From NCBI GenBank assembly GCA_009667805.1, contig CM019064.1, positions 269,123,662 through 269,187,661 on the forward strand: 64,000 nucleotides of DNA, written 5' to 3'. The notes under the pieces were generated by a model. It saw only the letters and a list, made by a program, of their open reading frames with translations. It was not told the DNA's origin and made no database searches. The translations under genes and the position numbers were made by a program. This document shows positions 46,405 through 57,713 of this stretch, in pieces. Positions within the stretch are counted from its first letter, which is position 1, and each line of letters begins with the position of its first letter. The stretch comes from Leptobrachium leishanense (lineage: Eukaryota > Chordata > Amphibia > Anura > Megophryidae).

Positions 46405-46554
46405 TCCAAGTTCTTTCACAGATTCTGTTGAGGTTCAGGCATATTTTTGCACATTTAAAAGTCAGCTTTTTTAAAGAACTGCAAACTTCAACACAATGCA
46501 GACAAGAGACCCCTGATAACACAAATCTAATCCATTAGTTTAGCCAATTAAAAG

Positions 46555-46935
46555 GAACAGTAATAAAACCCCATTTTTTTTATCTTTGCTTCAATACTCA
46601 CCTTTTCTCCCTCTGAGCACAATGCTCCTTCTGTCCGGCTCAGAGCTTCCAAATCTGGAAGTCCTACACAAATTTACTTGCTTAGAATACACAAATTGCA
46701 CATCACTCAGAACATGCGTACTTTCTGTACATATGTTCAGTAGCACCTGTGCAAAACGATGGATTCGAGCTGCGCATGTACAAAACCAACCAGCTACATC
46801 TCTCTGGACACGATCGTGGGTGGTCTGAAAGAGGGTGATGTCACCTCTGTTAAAGGGTGCCCTTCCAACTCCTGACAATCACTGTGATTGGTAAGAGCAA
46901 GACAGGCACCCTTCAGGAACTCCACATTACCGCAA
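46555..46935 (+). repeat. Dispersed repeat related to 50703-51142
   Basis: Shares CGATGGATTCGAGCTGCGCA, GGTCTGAAAGAGGGTGATG and neighbouring words with 21200-21560 and 50703-51142. Confidence 0.5.
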
Positions 46936-47429
46936 TTAGTGCAGAAAAAAAATAAAATTGATAAAAATAGTTTACAACAATTCTTATCAATTAAATCAAT
47001 CGTCTGTACAGCGCACACAGTTTATAATTAGACATCAGATGCTACTTTGGAGAAGATGTGCCGCTGCATTACTCCATATGATTTAGTTCTTGGGATATGT
47101 CAGACATAACCAGTTTGTTTTTATTTAGTTTACAACATTAGCAGAACTATAGCACAGACCCTGGGGTGCTGCCACTGGCTGTAGGAGCTGTACAACTGGT
47201 GTTTTATCCTTACTTGGAGCTGGAATCCTTTGCCACCACCCACCTTTTCTGCCTTCCTCTGTCCTGTCCAGACCCGCCACCCCTCCTGATCGGTCCAGTC
47301 CCTTCCCCCCAAACCTCCCCCCCCCACATTCGGGTACGGTCCCTTTCCCAAACTCGCTCAGTCCTGCCTCTGGATCTGAACCCCACTCGGTTTGTCCTTT
47401 CAAAATAATTTCATGAACAAAATGGTCAG

Positions 47430-47842
47430 GCTGTGTTGAATGCTTCCCCCAGCAGTTCCCTCATCCTAGAACATCCGATCCAGGACCAGCACCTTACTTG
47501 CAATACAAAAAGAAAGTGTCTCGATCCTCATTTTCCTACAGAGCACCGCAATTATGGAATAACCTCCCAGGTGCCATCAAATCTTCCCCAGTCTAAAGTC
47601 TCTTTAGAGATCTCTATTAACATACCGCAATACAGAATGCACCTGTAAACATGTAACATAATGACTTTATTTGCTACATATTTATTTTTCTGTTAAACTG
47701 TATATTTGTTTTGTGTTCATATTTTGCATTTTACTACTTTGTATTTCTGTAACAACTCAATGTTCTTGAACCCAGGACATACTTTAAAACGAGAGAAATC
47801 TCAATGTATCCTTCCTGGTAAAATCCTTTATAAATAAATAAG
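47430..47842 (+). mobile_element. LINE 3' end (CR1/L2 type)
   Basis: Encodes a decayed RAPQLWNNLP-like motif (47540-47570 region, GCACCGCAATTATGGAATAACC), typical of the C-terminus of Jockey/CR1/L2 ORF2, then a 3' UTR ending in TCAATGTATCCTTCCTGGTA and AAATAAATAA. 5'-truncated. Confidence 0.6.
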
Positions 47843-50067
47843 GGAACCCAGCAAGGACAAAATAGCTATGAAATAATAGCAGCAAAAGGCAGATTCAACA
47901 CATAACATTAAAATATACAAATAAACCCTGAGTCATGGGGCATGACAATGTCTGAGTGACGGAGAGGAAGTTCCCATTGTGTCACATTCTACATCACAAG
48001 GCAGTTATTTCCTTTTCTCTATATTTAGGTGAAACAAATATCAAGAAGTGAAAGTACATGTTTTCGTGCATATCTTTCCCCTGGAACTTTGAAAACCTTT
48101 GCAGAAGTTTAGGAAAACTCGAAATAATTTGTCTGAGATCATTTTAGATGATGGGGAACAAACAAGTCTCGACTTCTCAGTGAGTGTTGGAACATGTTGA
48201 TCCTTGATGTTTTTAATACATGGTATAATTTGTGTCCGGTACTTTTACTCATTTCGTTTAGATTATATGCAGGGGTAATTTTATGTACATCTACCAGCAA
48301 ACAAAAGGTTGTGGAAACCACAAAACGAGATAACTATCCAAATTAAGCCATTACGCGGATGTTAGATTTCATCCAAATGACTCATACAGGTTCCTCAAAA
48401 GGTTTTGCAAAATAACTTCCAAAAAATATGTAAAAAGGCAAGCTTGTAAACACGATAACCCTTTCACTACAAAGTGGTTTTTAATGAAACCACTGGCAGC
48501 AACCAGGGGTTCATTTTTTATTTAGTACTTTAAATTACCAAATAAAACAGACACACACAGAAACACAACTCCTTCATTGTACTTGCAGTATATTTAATCT
48601 AACTGTACAGTATGTAAGTCACTGGCCGATTACTCCCTCAGCTGGTCTATAAAGGTATAGTGATAAAAACTGTTGTGAAAGTGAAAGGCTCTGAAAGGGG
48701 ACTCTGGCCGATATGTCTGATGTGCTATAGATTTCCGAACATATTTTGGGGCCAATTGGTAAACGAAAAGAGCTTTCAACTGTCCAGAACATGAGATCTT
48801 GGGCTCATGATGCTACTTCTGGAGATAGAATTAACCAGCACATTACGGAAAGAGTTAACGTCATATCCCATACTGGAAATTAACACATTTTCATTTTTTT
48901 TTATTAAAAAGTCAGTAAGATTCGTAAAAGTTAAATGACAAATATATCTTTAGACCTTTCACTATGAAAAACATGTATACAATTTTGCATGGTGCTATAA
49001 TTATAACCTACAAAAACCCATTTGCACACCTAATTAATGGAGTATTGTTCTTCTAGAGAAAATTCTGATGTCCAACTTTCTTCACTCTGTGGTACTGGAA
49101 AGCAGCAGCTCCTATCTTCATGTAATAAAAAGCTCAACAATCCTTAAAGGGATACTCTATTAAAAGAGAGTTCCTTTTTTGTCCTTAGAATTGCATGGCT
49201 AGAATTCTCTTTTTTTAAATGGACAGAAACCCTTTTATACCAAATGACAAACAAGAACAACACATTTAAGGATATGTAAAAATGTTTATTTTCTTGCTTT
49301 GAACTCTGTCATTTCATCTTCTCTGGTCACGCCCCTCACCTAGGGGTGTTTCTTCAGCTCCCACTTCCTGTATATTCCCCACCTCCTCCTCGCCCACTAC
49401 TCCACCAATTAAAGCTTCACATGAACTAACACAAGCTGTGCGCACTCAGGACCTCAGACTGGGAAAACCGAGGAACTGAATATTAGCATATCTGCAACTG
49501 TGAAAACAAGACTCCTCACTGATTCACTCATACATTCAACCACTGACACGTTCGGTTGCGCTCTTTCATGGTTTACATACTCACTTTCTCACTCAAACAC
49601 CCTCATGCAGGCCCGCTCTCTCACTGCATCTGTTCTTGCTGGTTTTTTTCTCCCTGTGTGTATGGATTTATTTCCTTCCCCGTCTCTGCAGTAGCTGGGG
49701 GTGAAGAAGATGAAATGGCACTCAGCCCCGCCCTCTCCTCAGCTCACCATGCAGGAGGGACTGGAAGAGAGGTGCAGCTCAGTCGTTCATGCCTACCACA
49801 GAATGCAAACTAATGGTTTACTTCAGTGTGCCTCCAGCGATGAGCATGGAAAACGCCAAGAAAGAAAAGCAGGTCAATATGACAAAACATATTTAGTTGC
49901 GTTTTACGTCTGTTGAATAAGACAACCGTCTCATTCAAAAGGCATTGCATGTTTTTAAATGGCACACTGTCAAAGCATGCATGTCCCTTTAATAAATCGG
50001 GCAGATACAGCGATAGCGCTGACAGCCTCTGCCTAAATTTTATTTTTGGGAGGGGGGGGGTTATCTT
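47843..50067. other. Intronic DNA without recognised features
   Basis: AT-rich. The open frames near 49500-49900 overlap in different frames with no domain and no conserved motif. AAAGGGATACTCTATT (49146-49161) is the tip of the GGGACACTCTA repeat family. Confidence 0.5.
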
Positions 50068-50696
50068 TAGGGATATACCGATACTAGTATCGGTGCCGAT
50101 ACTGCCATTTGCACGAGTACTTGGTACTCGTGCAAACGGCCCGATACACCCCCCCCCCCGATACCGGAAGCCAGCGCTGGGCCGGCTTGCCAGTATCCGC
50201 GGGGCTGGGGAAGCTGGCCGCGTGCATGAAAAGCACGCGGCCAGCGTTCCCCTCCGGCGGCAGCGATACTCACCCGTCTGAAGGTCCGGTCATGCTGCTG
50301 TGATCGCAACACAGCAGCGCGACCGGACCTTCAGACCGGTGAGTATCGCTGCTGCCGCAGGAGAACGCTGGCCGCGTGCATTTCATGCACGCGGCCAGCT
50401 TCCCCAATGTTCGAGCTGGGGCAATATCCATGAGAGCTGGGGGGCAAGCTACATATCCGTGTGACCTGGAGGCAAGCTACATATCCGTGTGACCTGGGAG
50501 AATTCTATATAATATTATTTATATATAATCTCGGGGGGGAAAAAACATGTGAGCTGGGGCATTTTTATATGAGGTCTGTGCTTATTGAAAAGCGTTCACA
50601 TGACATAAAAGTATCGGTACTCGGTATCGGTGAGTACTTGAAAAAAGTATCGGTACTCATACTAGGTCTTAAAAAAGTGGTATCGGTGCAACCCTA
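50068..50696 (+). mobile_element. hAT-like GC-rich element, copy 2
   Basis: 629 bp from TAGGGATATACCGATACTAG to TATCGGTGCAACCCTA. Target duplication GTTATCTT / GTTATTTT (50060-50067 and 50697-50704, 7 of 8). Interior: a long hairpin with CGCGGCCAGCGTT arms (50219-50400) and only about three minisatellite units (50430-50495). Same orientation as copy 3. Confidence 0.85.
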
Positions 50697-50702
50697 GTTA
50701 TT

Positions 50703-51142
50703 TTACTAACTTTATCTTCCTCACTGCACACAGCTCCTCTTCAACTCAGGGACTTCCGAACACTGTAATTGCTGAAGCTTTCCTACGCAATTTGTGCCGA
50801 TATGCCACTTGTACTTTACATACACAAGTTTTGTAGCTCCTGCGCGTATATGATGGATCAGAGCTATGCGCGTGTCCAGAGCCGATCCATCAATTGCCTA
50901 AACTGCTCACTTTGTTGGGCGGTCTCAGAGAGGGTGATGGCAGAATGCTCTCGGTGTGCTGACACCACTAATGATTGGTAGCCAGGAAATTCTAAATCCT
51001 AGTAGCTGGTGACGAGTAGTGTGGAGGAAACTCCTCCACTTCAGCCAGTGTTTTCTCCATATTGGGGCAGGAAGGAGGAGAGGGGGAAGGGGTAGCACTT
51101 TTCACATCCTGACCACTTTGGTGTCTTAGAGGGTCCCTTTAT
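50703..51142 (+). repeat. Dispersed repeat ending GGGTCCCTTTA
   Basis: Member of the group at 10838, 20605 and 46555, with GATGGATCAGAGCTATGCGC, CAGAGAGGGTGATGG, CAGGAAATTC and CTCCTCCACTTCAGCC. It directly follows hAT-like copy 2. Confidence 0.55.
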
Positions 51143-51490
51143 TGCTGCATTACAACAGCCAAGGAGAGGGCAGAATACATGGAGAGCTGTGTGATGAACA
51201 GCTGTACAGTACAGATACAAGGTACTACTGTAATTTCCATGTCCGGGCAATATGCAACAGATTTTTTAAATTTTAATGGTATTGTTTCGAGCTGTATTGC
51301 CAATAACAATGATCACTACAAATTCCCACAAGCAGAATATCTGGCTATTTGTATTATCACATTTACTCTATTTGACAGAAAGGCCATTTCTGCATGTATG
51401 CTAGTAAGGCAGAAAAGTGAAATGGTGTAAGATAGGGGACATTAGAGCTTAGAACATTTCACATCAGTATTTTTGTAAAGCAGTGAATCT
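51142..51490 (+). repeat. Dispersed repeat, pair with 58483-58880
   Basis: Shares GTACAGTAC, TACTGTAATTTCCAT, ATATCTGGCTATTTGTATTAT and GGCCATTTCTGCATGTATG (or close forms) in order with 58483-58880. Confidence 0.65.
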
Positions 51491-51869
51491 ACAAAAAAAA
51501 AAGTAAAAAACGCGCAAAATTAATTGTTTAATCAGTTGCAGAACCACCATCTTGGCGAAACAGCCTTGGCGAATGCCACCGAACTGCAAAAAAACTCTTA
51601 AAAACAAAAAAGTTTTCCTATTGTCCTAACAGATGCATTTGAAATGGCAAGTTCAGAGCTTAGTTAATAGACCCTATGATTTTTTCATCGACTGCTGAAC
51701 AGGATACCAGGGACATGCTTTTAAACCCATGAGAGCAATTTCATATATCACAGATTGAATTGCTGTGTATGTGGAGTCCAGCCATACAATTACCAGCAAG
51801 CAAACAGTTGGGAGCTGTGCTATACAAGACTCTAGCGGTGCAAACTGAAGTGGAAATAGGCTGGAAGAC

Positions 51870-52500
51870 GGCCGCCATTGTACACAGGCGGCCATCTTGT
51901 TCAGAATATTGGTTCACTTGTATATAACTAGGCAGGTTTGTAGCTGAAACTAGAATGAGGTATACGTAGAAAGTTAGGAATGTGTTTAGATTAGCAGAAA
52001 AGCAATTAAAGCTTTATGAAAGATCTCTGCTGTTCCTGGCACGGAGGAGAAAAGCGAAGTAGATCCTCCAAGGTCGTTGGGGCCCGCAGAAAGACAAAGG
52101 AGTAGAGATCAGGCCAGGTGCCATCTGTAACAAGTGATTGTAGGCGCAAGGGAGGAGGGCGCAGCCCGGAACAGTAAGAGCAATTAATTATGATTTACTG
52201 AAACTAACACAAAGTTTGCCAATATACGGCCAATTAATGGAATGTTTTTGTATTAGCCAAAGGGAGGTATTAACCCACGTGGGGTGGAATAAAGTGTCAT
52301 TGGGAGGTGGGCTAACTGGGACGTACCTAATTACGTATTTTTGGGTATAAGATCCCTTGCACGGGTGAAAGGAGGGGCTCACTCTTTGCGATTCAATCCT
52401 GTGTGGGCACTTGTGTGACGACACAATAAAGTTTGCCTTTCCTGAAGAGACTCGTGTTCTGACAATCCTTACTTGTGCCCGGTCCGGCGCCGTCTTGAAA
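51870..52500 (+). mobile_element. Probable solo LTR of an endogenous retrovirus
   Basis: Promoter-like to poly(A)-like layout: GGGTATAAGATCCC with TATAA at 52346-52350, a CTCACTCTTTGCG stretch, AATAAA at 52425-52430, then a GTTTGCCTTTCCTGAAGA U5-like stretch. The 75-bp TATA to AATAAA spacing fits a retroviral R region. No gag, pol or env frame lies next to it. The TG and CA ends and the target duplication could not be fixed, so boundaries are approximate. Confidence 0.55.
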
Positions 52501-54080
52501 GTGAATCTGTTTTTGTCCGCCTACAAAACCACACAGGACAAAGCTGGTTTCTCATGCTCTACGGTAGCACAGAGACAATATGAACATATTGTACTCTTTG
52601 GCTGCTATAAAAGCAGTGACATGACACTTCAAAACACCAAAGCAGAATCTCAAAAATCCATGCCTTCACATTAGGGATAGATTAACTCTTAGAGTGAACC
52701 TATCCGGAGCAAAACACGTTTTCCCATTTTAAAGGGCATCTCTCCCTTTATAATGGTCAGTGGTTTTTCAAGGACTTCTACAAAGCGGAAAAATGAGAGA
52801 TATTTGCTTTTAAAGAATTCCATTTAAAATAAGGATACAAAATCCTTGTGTAATACAAAAATATAACAAGCAACCCTACTTCGGTGGATCCGTCACATGT
52901 GGATCAATACCAATGATGGGTATCCACATTCATGAAAGCTCCCCTTGCTGTCAGTATACCAAAGTAGTACTGATTCAGTTCCAAACCTACCCAGTCAATA
53001 GGAGGAGCTCCTTGTAAAGTGAAAACAAACCTTAGAATGACATTGTAATTGTAAACGCTAAATAAACACAGACTGGGGGATCTGTAGAATACAATGGCAA
53101 AACACACCACTGCATTTCCATACTGAATAGCCTCCCCCTTCCACATACATGCCCTGGCATGACAAACAAAGGCTGGGGAAGGGGCAGGAAGATCTGGTTT
53201 AAGTCAGGTCCTGGGGAGGGGGGGGGGGGTCGGATGGAAGCATGGAGAAAAGCAACAATTACTTACACAAAGTGTATATAAAACATGACACTACAATAAA
53301 TACATCAGGGAATAATAATATAAACAGACATCAGGGGGATAGCGCGTAAAAATAAAAATACCGTTTTTGAAAGAGTTAAAGATTGTATTGTGCCATAAAA
53401 TGCTTTCAAGAAGCTTTATATAAATATAAGAAAATTGCTTACACTATGCTTTTTGTTAGAGACCAAAGAGGAAGCATATCTTTATAGAGATATATTGTGG
53501 TCAGTGGGATTAAGGATGGGGCCTGTAGGATGGGATGTGTGGCCTTACAAGTCACGATAAATTACTCCTATCCAAAATGGCTTTTACACCCTCCTGAAAG
53601 ATGGAGATATTCTTCTCCAAATGTCAACGGTTTACTTTGTATTCAGCCTATTCCAGGAAATGCGTAATGAAAAACACTTGTGTTGGGTTCACTGCTGCCG
53701 GCACCTTATGCCTGAATTGACATACAACTGAAAATAAAAGCAACGGCTTAATGAAATCGTGAATAGCCATAAGTAGTGTCTGTACTTTCTGTGACTGCTT
53801 CCTGGTCCTGAAGGTGCAACTCAACACAGAGGGAGCTCAAGTCTGCATGCAGCAGTGTTTAACCACCCAGGTGGAGAAAAAATTCCCAACAGTCCGTACT
53901 TACCATTGTAAGTACAGGGTGACTAACATAAGAGAGGGATGGAAAACAATATAACACATCAGGTCCTCACCTCCCAAACGCTCCTTTAGGTCCTTGTACC
54001 CAAGTCTCAAATGGCTACTGACACACCCCATTGACTTTTCTAAAGATTCTAGAAGTGATTCAGTGGATAGTGCCAGCTTA
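52501..54080. other. Intronic DNA without recognised features
   Basis: AT-rich with an 11-base G run near 53218-53229. No element or coding motif recognised. Confidence 0.55.
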
Positions 54081-54480
54081 TAGAAACATAGAAAGTGTCG
54101 GCAGATAATAACCTTTCGGCCCATCTAGTCTGCCCAATTACATGGATACTTTATCTGAATTTATCTTTTGTTTAGGATAGCCTTATGCCTATCCCATGCC
54201 TGCTTAAATTCAATCACTGTTTTGGCCTCTACCACCTCTACTGGAAAGCTGTTCCATGTATCCACCACCCTCTCAGTAAAATGCTTCCTGATGTTACTTT
54301 TAAACCTTTGCCCCTCTAATCTAAGACTATGTCCTCTTGTTTTGCTACTTTGTTTCCTTTTAAATATACTCCCTTCCTCTACCTTGTGGATTCCCTTTAC
54401 GTATTTAAATGTTTCTATCATCTCTCCTCTGTCTCGTCTTTTTTCCAAGCTATACATGTTAAGATCATTAAGCCTTACTC
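54081..54480 (-). mobile_element. LINE 3' fragment, minus strand, same family as 14288-16885
   Basis: On the minus strand it encodes MYSLEKRRDRGEMIETFKYV and on to FKQAWDRHKAILNKR, the C-terminus of the LINE, then the 3' UTR and TTTCTATG. A missing codon (RKHF instead of RKHYF) separates it from the long copy. It ends 30 bp before hAT-like copy 3. Confidence 0.9.
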
Positions 54481-54509
54481 TAGGGTTGCCAATTTTGCAT
54501 ATTATTTAG

Positions 54510-55922
54510 TAGGGTTGCACCGATACTAGTATCGATATCGGTGCCGATACCGGGTACTGCAGGAGTACTTGGTACTCGTGCAGTACCCCCGATATTTTTT
54601 TCCGATACCGGAAGCCGGCATTGAGCCGGCTTGCCGGTATCCTAGGGGCTGCGGCGGCTGTCCGAATGCTCTATCGGCATTCGGACAGGCCCTGCAGCTG
54701 CTCACCTAACTTTGTTTAATACTTACCTTCCTTCAGCGCCGCCGGTATAGTCTTCGCGCGCGCTCCTTGGAAGGACCCCAGCCGCGACCACGTGGGACCA
54801 TGTGATCGAGGCTGGGGTCCTTCCAACGAGCGCGCGCGCGGAAACTTTCCCGGCGTCGCTGAAGGAAGGTAAGTATTAAACAAAGTGAGCAGCTGCAGGT
54901 CCTGTCCGAATGCAGATAGGCCCTGCAGCTGCTCTCCGCTCATACTTACCTTCCTTCAGCAACGCCGGGAAAGTTCCCGCGCGCTCGCTCGTTGGAAGGA
55001 CCCCAGCCTCGATCACATGGTCCCACGTGGTCGCGGCTGGGGTCCTTCCAAGGAGCGCGCGCGCGCGAAGACTTTACCGGCGGCGCTGAAGGAAGGCAAG
55101 TATGAACGGAGAGTGGGGGGCATATCCATGAGCAAGGGGGGCATATCCATGAGCAGGGGGGGCAAATCCATGAGCTGGGGGGCATATCCATGAGCTGGGG
55201 GGCATATCCATGAGCTGGGGGGGCATATCCATGAGCTGGGGGGGCATATCCATGAGCTGGGGGGCATATCCATGAGCAGGGGGGGCATATCCATGAGCAG
55301 GGGGGGCATATCCATGAGCAGGGGGGGCATATCCATGAGCAAGGGGGGCATATCCATGAGCAAGGGGGGCATATCCATGAGCAAGGGGGGCATATCCATG
55401 AGCAAGGGGGGCATATCCATGAGCTGGGGGGCATATCCATGAGCTGGGGGGGCATATCCATGAGCTGGGGGGCATATCCATGAGCTGGGGGGCATATCCA
55501 TGAGCTGGGGGGCATATCCATGAGCAAGGGGGGCATATCCATGAGCTGGGGGGCATATCCATGAGCAGGGGGGGCATATCCATGAGCAAGGGGGGCATAT
55601 CCATGAGCAAGGGGGGCATATCCATGAGCAAGGGGGGCATATCCATGAGCAAGGGGGGCATATCCATGAGCAAGGGGGGCAATTATCCATGAGCTGGGGG
55701 GCAATTATCCATGAGCTGGGGTCAGGATATCCATGAGCTGGGGCAATATCCATGAGCTGGGGCAAATCCATGAGACCTGGGGGCTTTATAGGAGGTCTGT
55801 TCTTATTGGAAAGCGTCACATGACATAAAATAAAAGTATCGGTAATTGGTATCGGTGAGTACTTGAACAAAAGTATCGGTACTCGTACTCGGTCTTAAAA
55901 AAGTGGTATCGGTGCATCCCTA
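54510..55922 (+). mobile_element. hAT-like GC-rich element, copy 3, with expanded minisatellite
   Basis: 1,413 bp from TAGGGTTGCACCGATACTAG to the complement of TAGGGATGCACCGATACC. Target duplication TTATTTAG / TTATTTAT (54502-54509 and 55923-55930, 7 of 8). Interior: paired inverted blocks (GGAAGGACCCCAGCC, CCACGTGG, GCGCGCGCG), then the 32-unit minisatellite. No transposase; a non-autonomous element. The TIR style and 8-bp duplication place it with hAT by inference. Confidence 0.85.
55114..55783. repeat. Minisatellite, about 32 units of 20-22 bp
   Basis: Unit GGGGGGCATATCCATGAGCT or ...GAGCA, with AGCTGGGG, AGCAGGGG and AGCAAGGG subtypes in runs. It makes long apparent frames on the minus strand in all three phases (for example 54946-55704), which are not genes. 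Confidence 0.95.
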
Positions 55923-56236
55923 TTATTTATGCACTGGATGACATATAAAATATATAGCAAGTGGTTAAACTTAGGATAAATGAGATGCACACTTTTTAAC
56001 GAAAGAGTAGAGGCATAACAAAACCCATGTTATTTGTCCAGCTTGACTATTTTTTTTTAAAACTAAACTTTGATGTCAAGCATTGTCCATTCAGTCCGAA
56101 TTTCAATTTCCACACATCACAGGTGGATTTCCATATAACAGGAACACTTAGTGACTTGTGTCCTTTTTGATTTGCAATTGCATAATCAAGGTTTCTATCA
56201 CAAGACAAATTAGAATGAGCCTGACATAATCTAGGA

Positions 56237-56371
56237 CAGTGCTGGCAAACATTGACACCCCAGATGTTTTTAAAGTACATCTTCAATGAAGATTGGACAA
56301 CCTTATTTGGGCCTAAGCATCAAGGGACGTGTAGTACCAAAACACTAGGGTGTCAGGGCTCAACATCACTG
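56237..56371. mobile_element. Short hAT-like MITE
   Basis: 135 bp, CAGTGCTGGCAAACATTGAC to GTCAGGGCTCAACATCACTG, flanked by a perfect 8-bp duplication ATCTAGGA (56229-56236 and 56372-56379). Confidence 0.85.
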
Positions 56372-56881
56372 ATCTAGGATTTCTCAGTGACTGCATCACA
56401 GGATCTCATATCTGCCAACACTTTTCCCCTTTTATATTGAATGGCAGATCAGTTTGGAGGAGCTGGAGACACAAAAGGTGAAATTAAAAATAATAGTCAT
56501 CTCACACCTAGTCCACTTACGTGATCCATATCTCAGCTCTTTCATATGCAGTGTGTTTTCATGTTAATGCCTGGCTTTTAGAGAAATTCAGCGCTTACTG
56601 AAAAGATTATGTAAATTAACACAGGCTTATTTTGTGAAATAAAAATAAAGCACAGCTATGTTATCTTTACTCATAAGATCAAGTTCTGATACCTGTCCTT
56701 TTAAGCCTCCGCAGCTGTCATTTTCCAAGGTGACTCAAGGTCTGAAGAAAAGATATGTAAACTTCTAATATAGCATCACTTCCAGAGAGAAAAATGGGCT
56801 GCCGGAAAGCCTTATTGCTCCTGTAATACCGCAACCAACTGTGCAACTTCCAGAACATTAACCCCTTGGAAGCACGTTTTA

Positions 56882-57302
56882 GGCTGGGGTCAGACCAGCG
56901 CATCTTTAACGTGCGTTCTGGCGCACTTAATCACGGCCGCACTAGCAGCAAATGACGGGTAATGACAGCCAATATACGAAGTACGGTCGCACGAAAGTCC
57001 GGCTGCGCAACGCAAGTGGAAAATGAACGCATTTTTTCGAGAACGCAGAACCGCTAGTACGGACGTACAGAGTGCGCTGGCCCGTTAGCGGTGTGTGTGA
57101 TTTGGAGACGTCAGACCCTGCTCGTGTCCGGCCAACATAACGTCCAGACGCAAAAAGTTTCCTGGTTTGGATTCGTAAAACATCACGCACGAAAATGCGC
57201 ATCGTATGACTGTTTTCGCATATTCCGTGAAAAAATACATCAATGCGTTCGGACGCACTTTTTTACGTTCGCGTGTAAAAATGCTTTCGTTTGACCCTAG
57301 CC
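56882..57302. mobile_element. PIF/Harbinger-like MITE
   Basis: 421 bp, GGCTGGGGTCAGACCAGCGC to TTTCGTTTGACCCTAGCC, flanked by TTA (56879-56881 and 57303-57305). Confidence 0.78.
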
Positions 57303-57422
57303 TTAATCCAACCACACTATTTTGGGTATACCATATTAAATATTTTCAGTTACACTGAACGTAATTGTCGCACAACCTTTAGAGGAATATCCCCATATCT
57401 ATTACAAGGACAGCAACACTAA

Positions 57423-57713
57423 GGCCGCGGTCACACGAGTGTGAGAACGGGTGTCCTCTCTGCTTGGACCCCCGTGTGGCCGCCTCACATTAGTGCACTC
57501 AGCCCTACAAAGCAGTAGCCTCCTATGGAGGGTCGCTCTCTGTAGGCCCGAACGTTCATCGTAGTTCTTTGATGAGAGGGTTTCAGCACATCCAGCGTAA
57601 CGTGTGATACGATTATGCACATTACACAGTGTGGGCCACTCCATCAAGTCGTCATAACGCTACGATGGATGCTGGGAGGAGAGGTCACGGAGTGCGTCTG
57701 TGTGACCACAGCC
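57423..57713. mobile_element. PIF/Harbinger-like MITE
   Basis: 291 bp, GGCCGCGGTCACACGAGTG to GTGCGTCTGTGTGACCACAGCC, flanked by TAA (57420-57422 and 57714-57716). It lies 120 bp from the previous one but has a different interior. Confidence 0.78.

Noticed and set aside
49500..49916. Open frames of 64-85 codons that might be a small gene or exon
   Set aside because: Three overlapping frames, no motif, no codon constraint visible, and no link to ALCAM.
55114..55783. Resemblance to a CRISPR array (short direct repeats)
   Set aside because: There are no unique spacers: units are contiguous and near-identical. The host is a vertebrate genome.
54946..55870. Proline-rich repetitive frames of 202-285 codons on the minus strand
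   Set aside because: All three phases of the same 20-22 bp minisatellite are open at once. This is a repeat artefact and not a protein.
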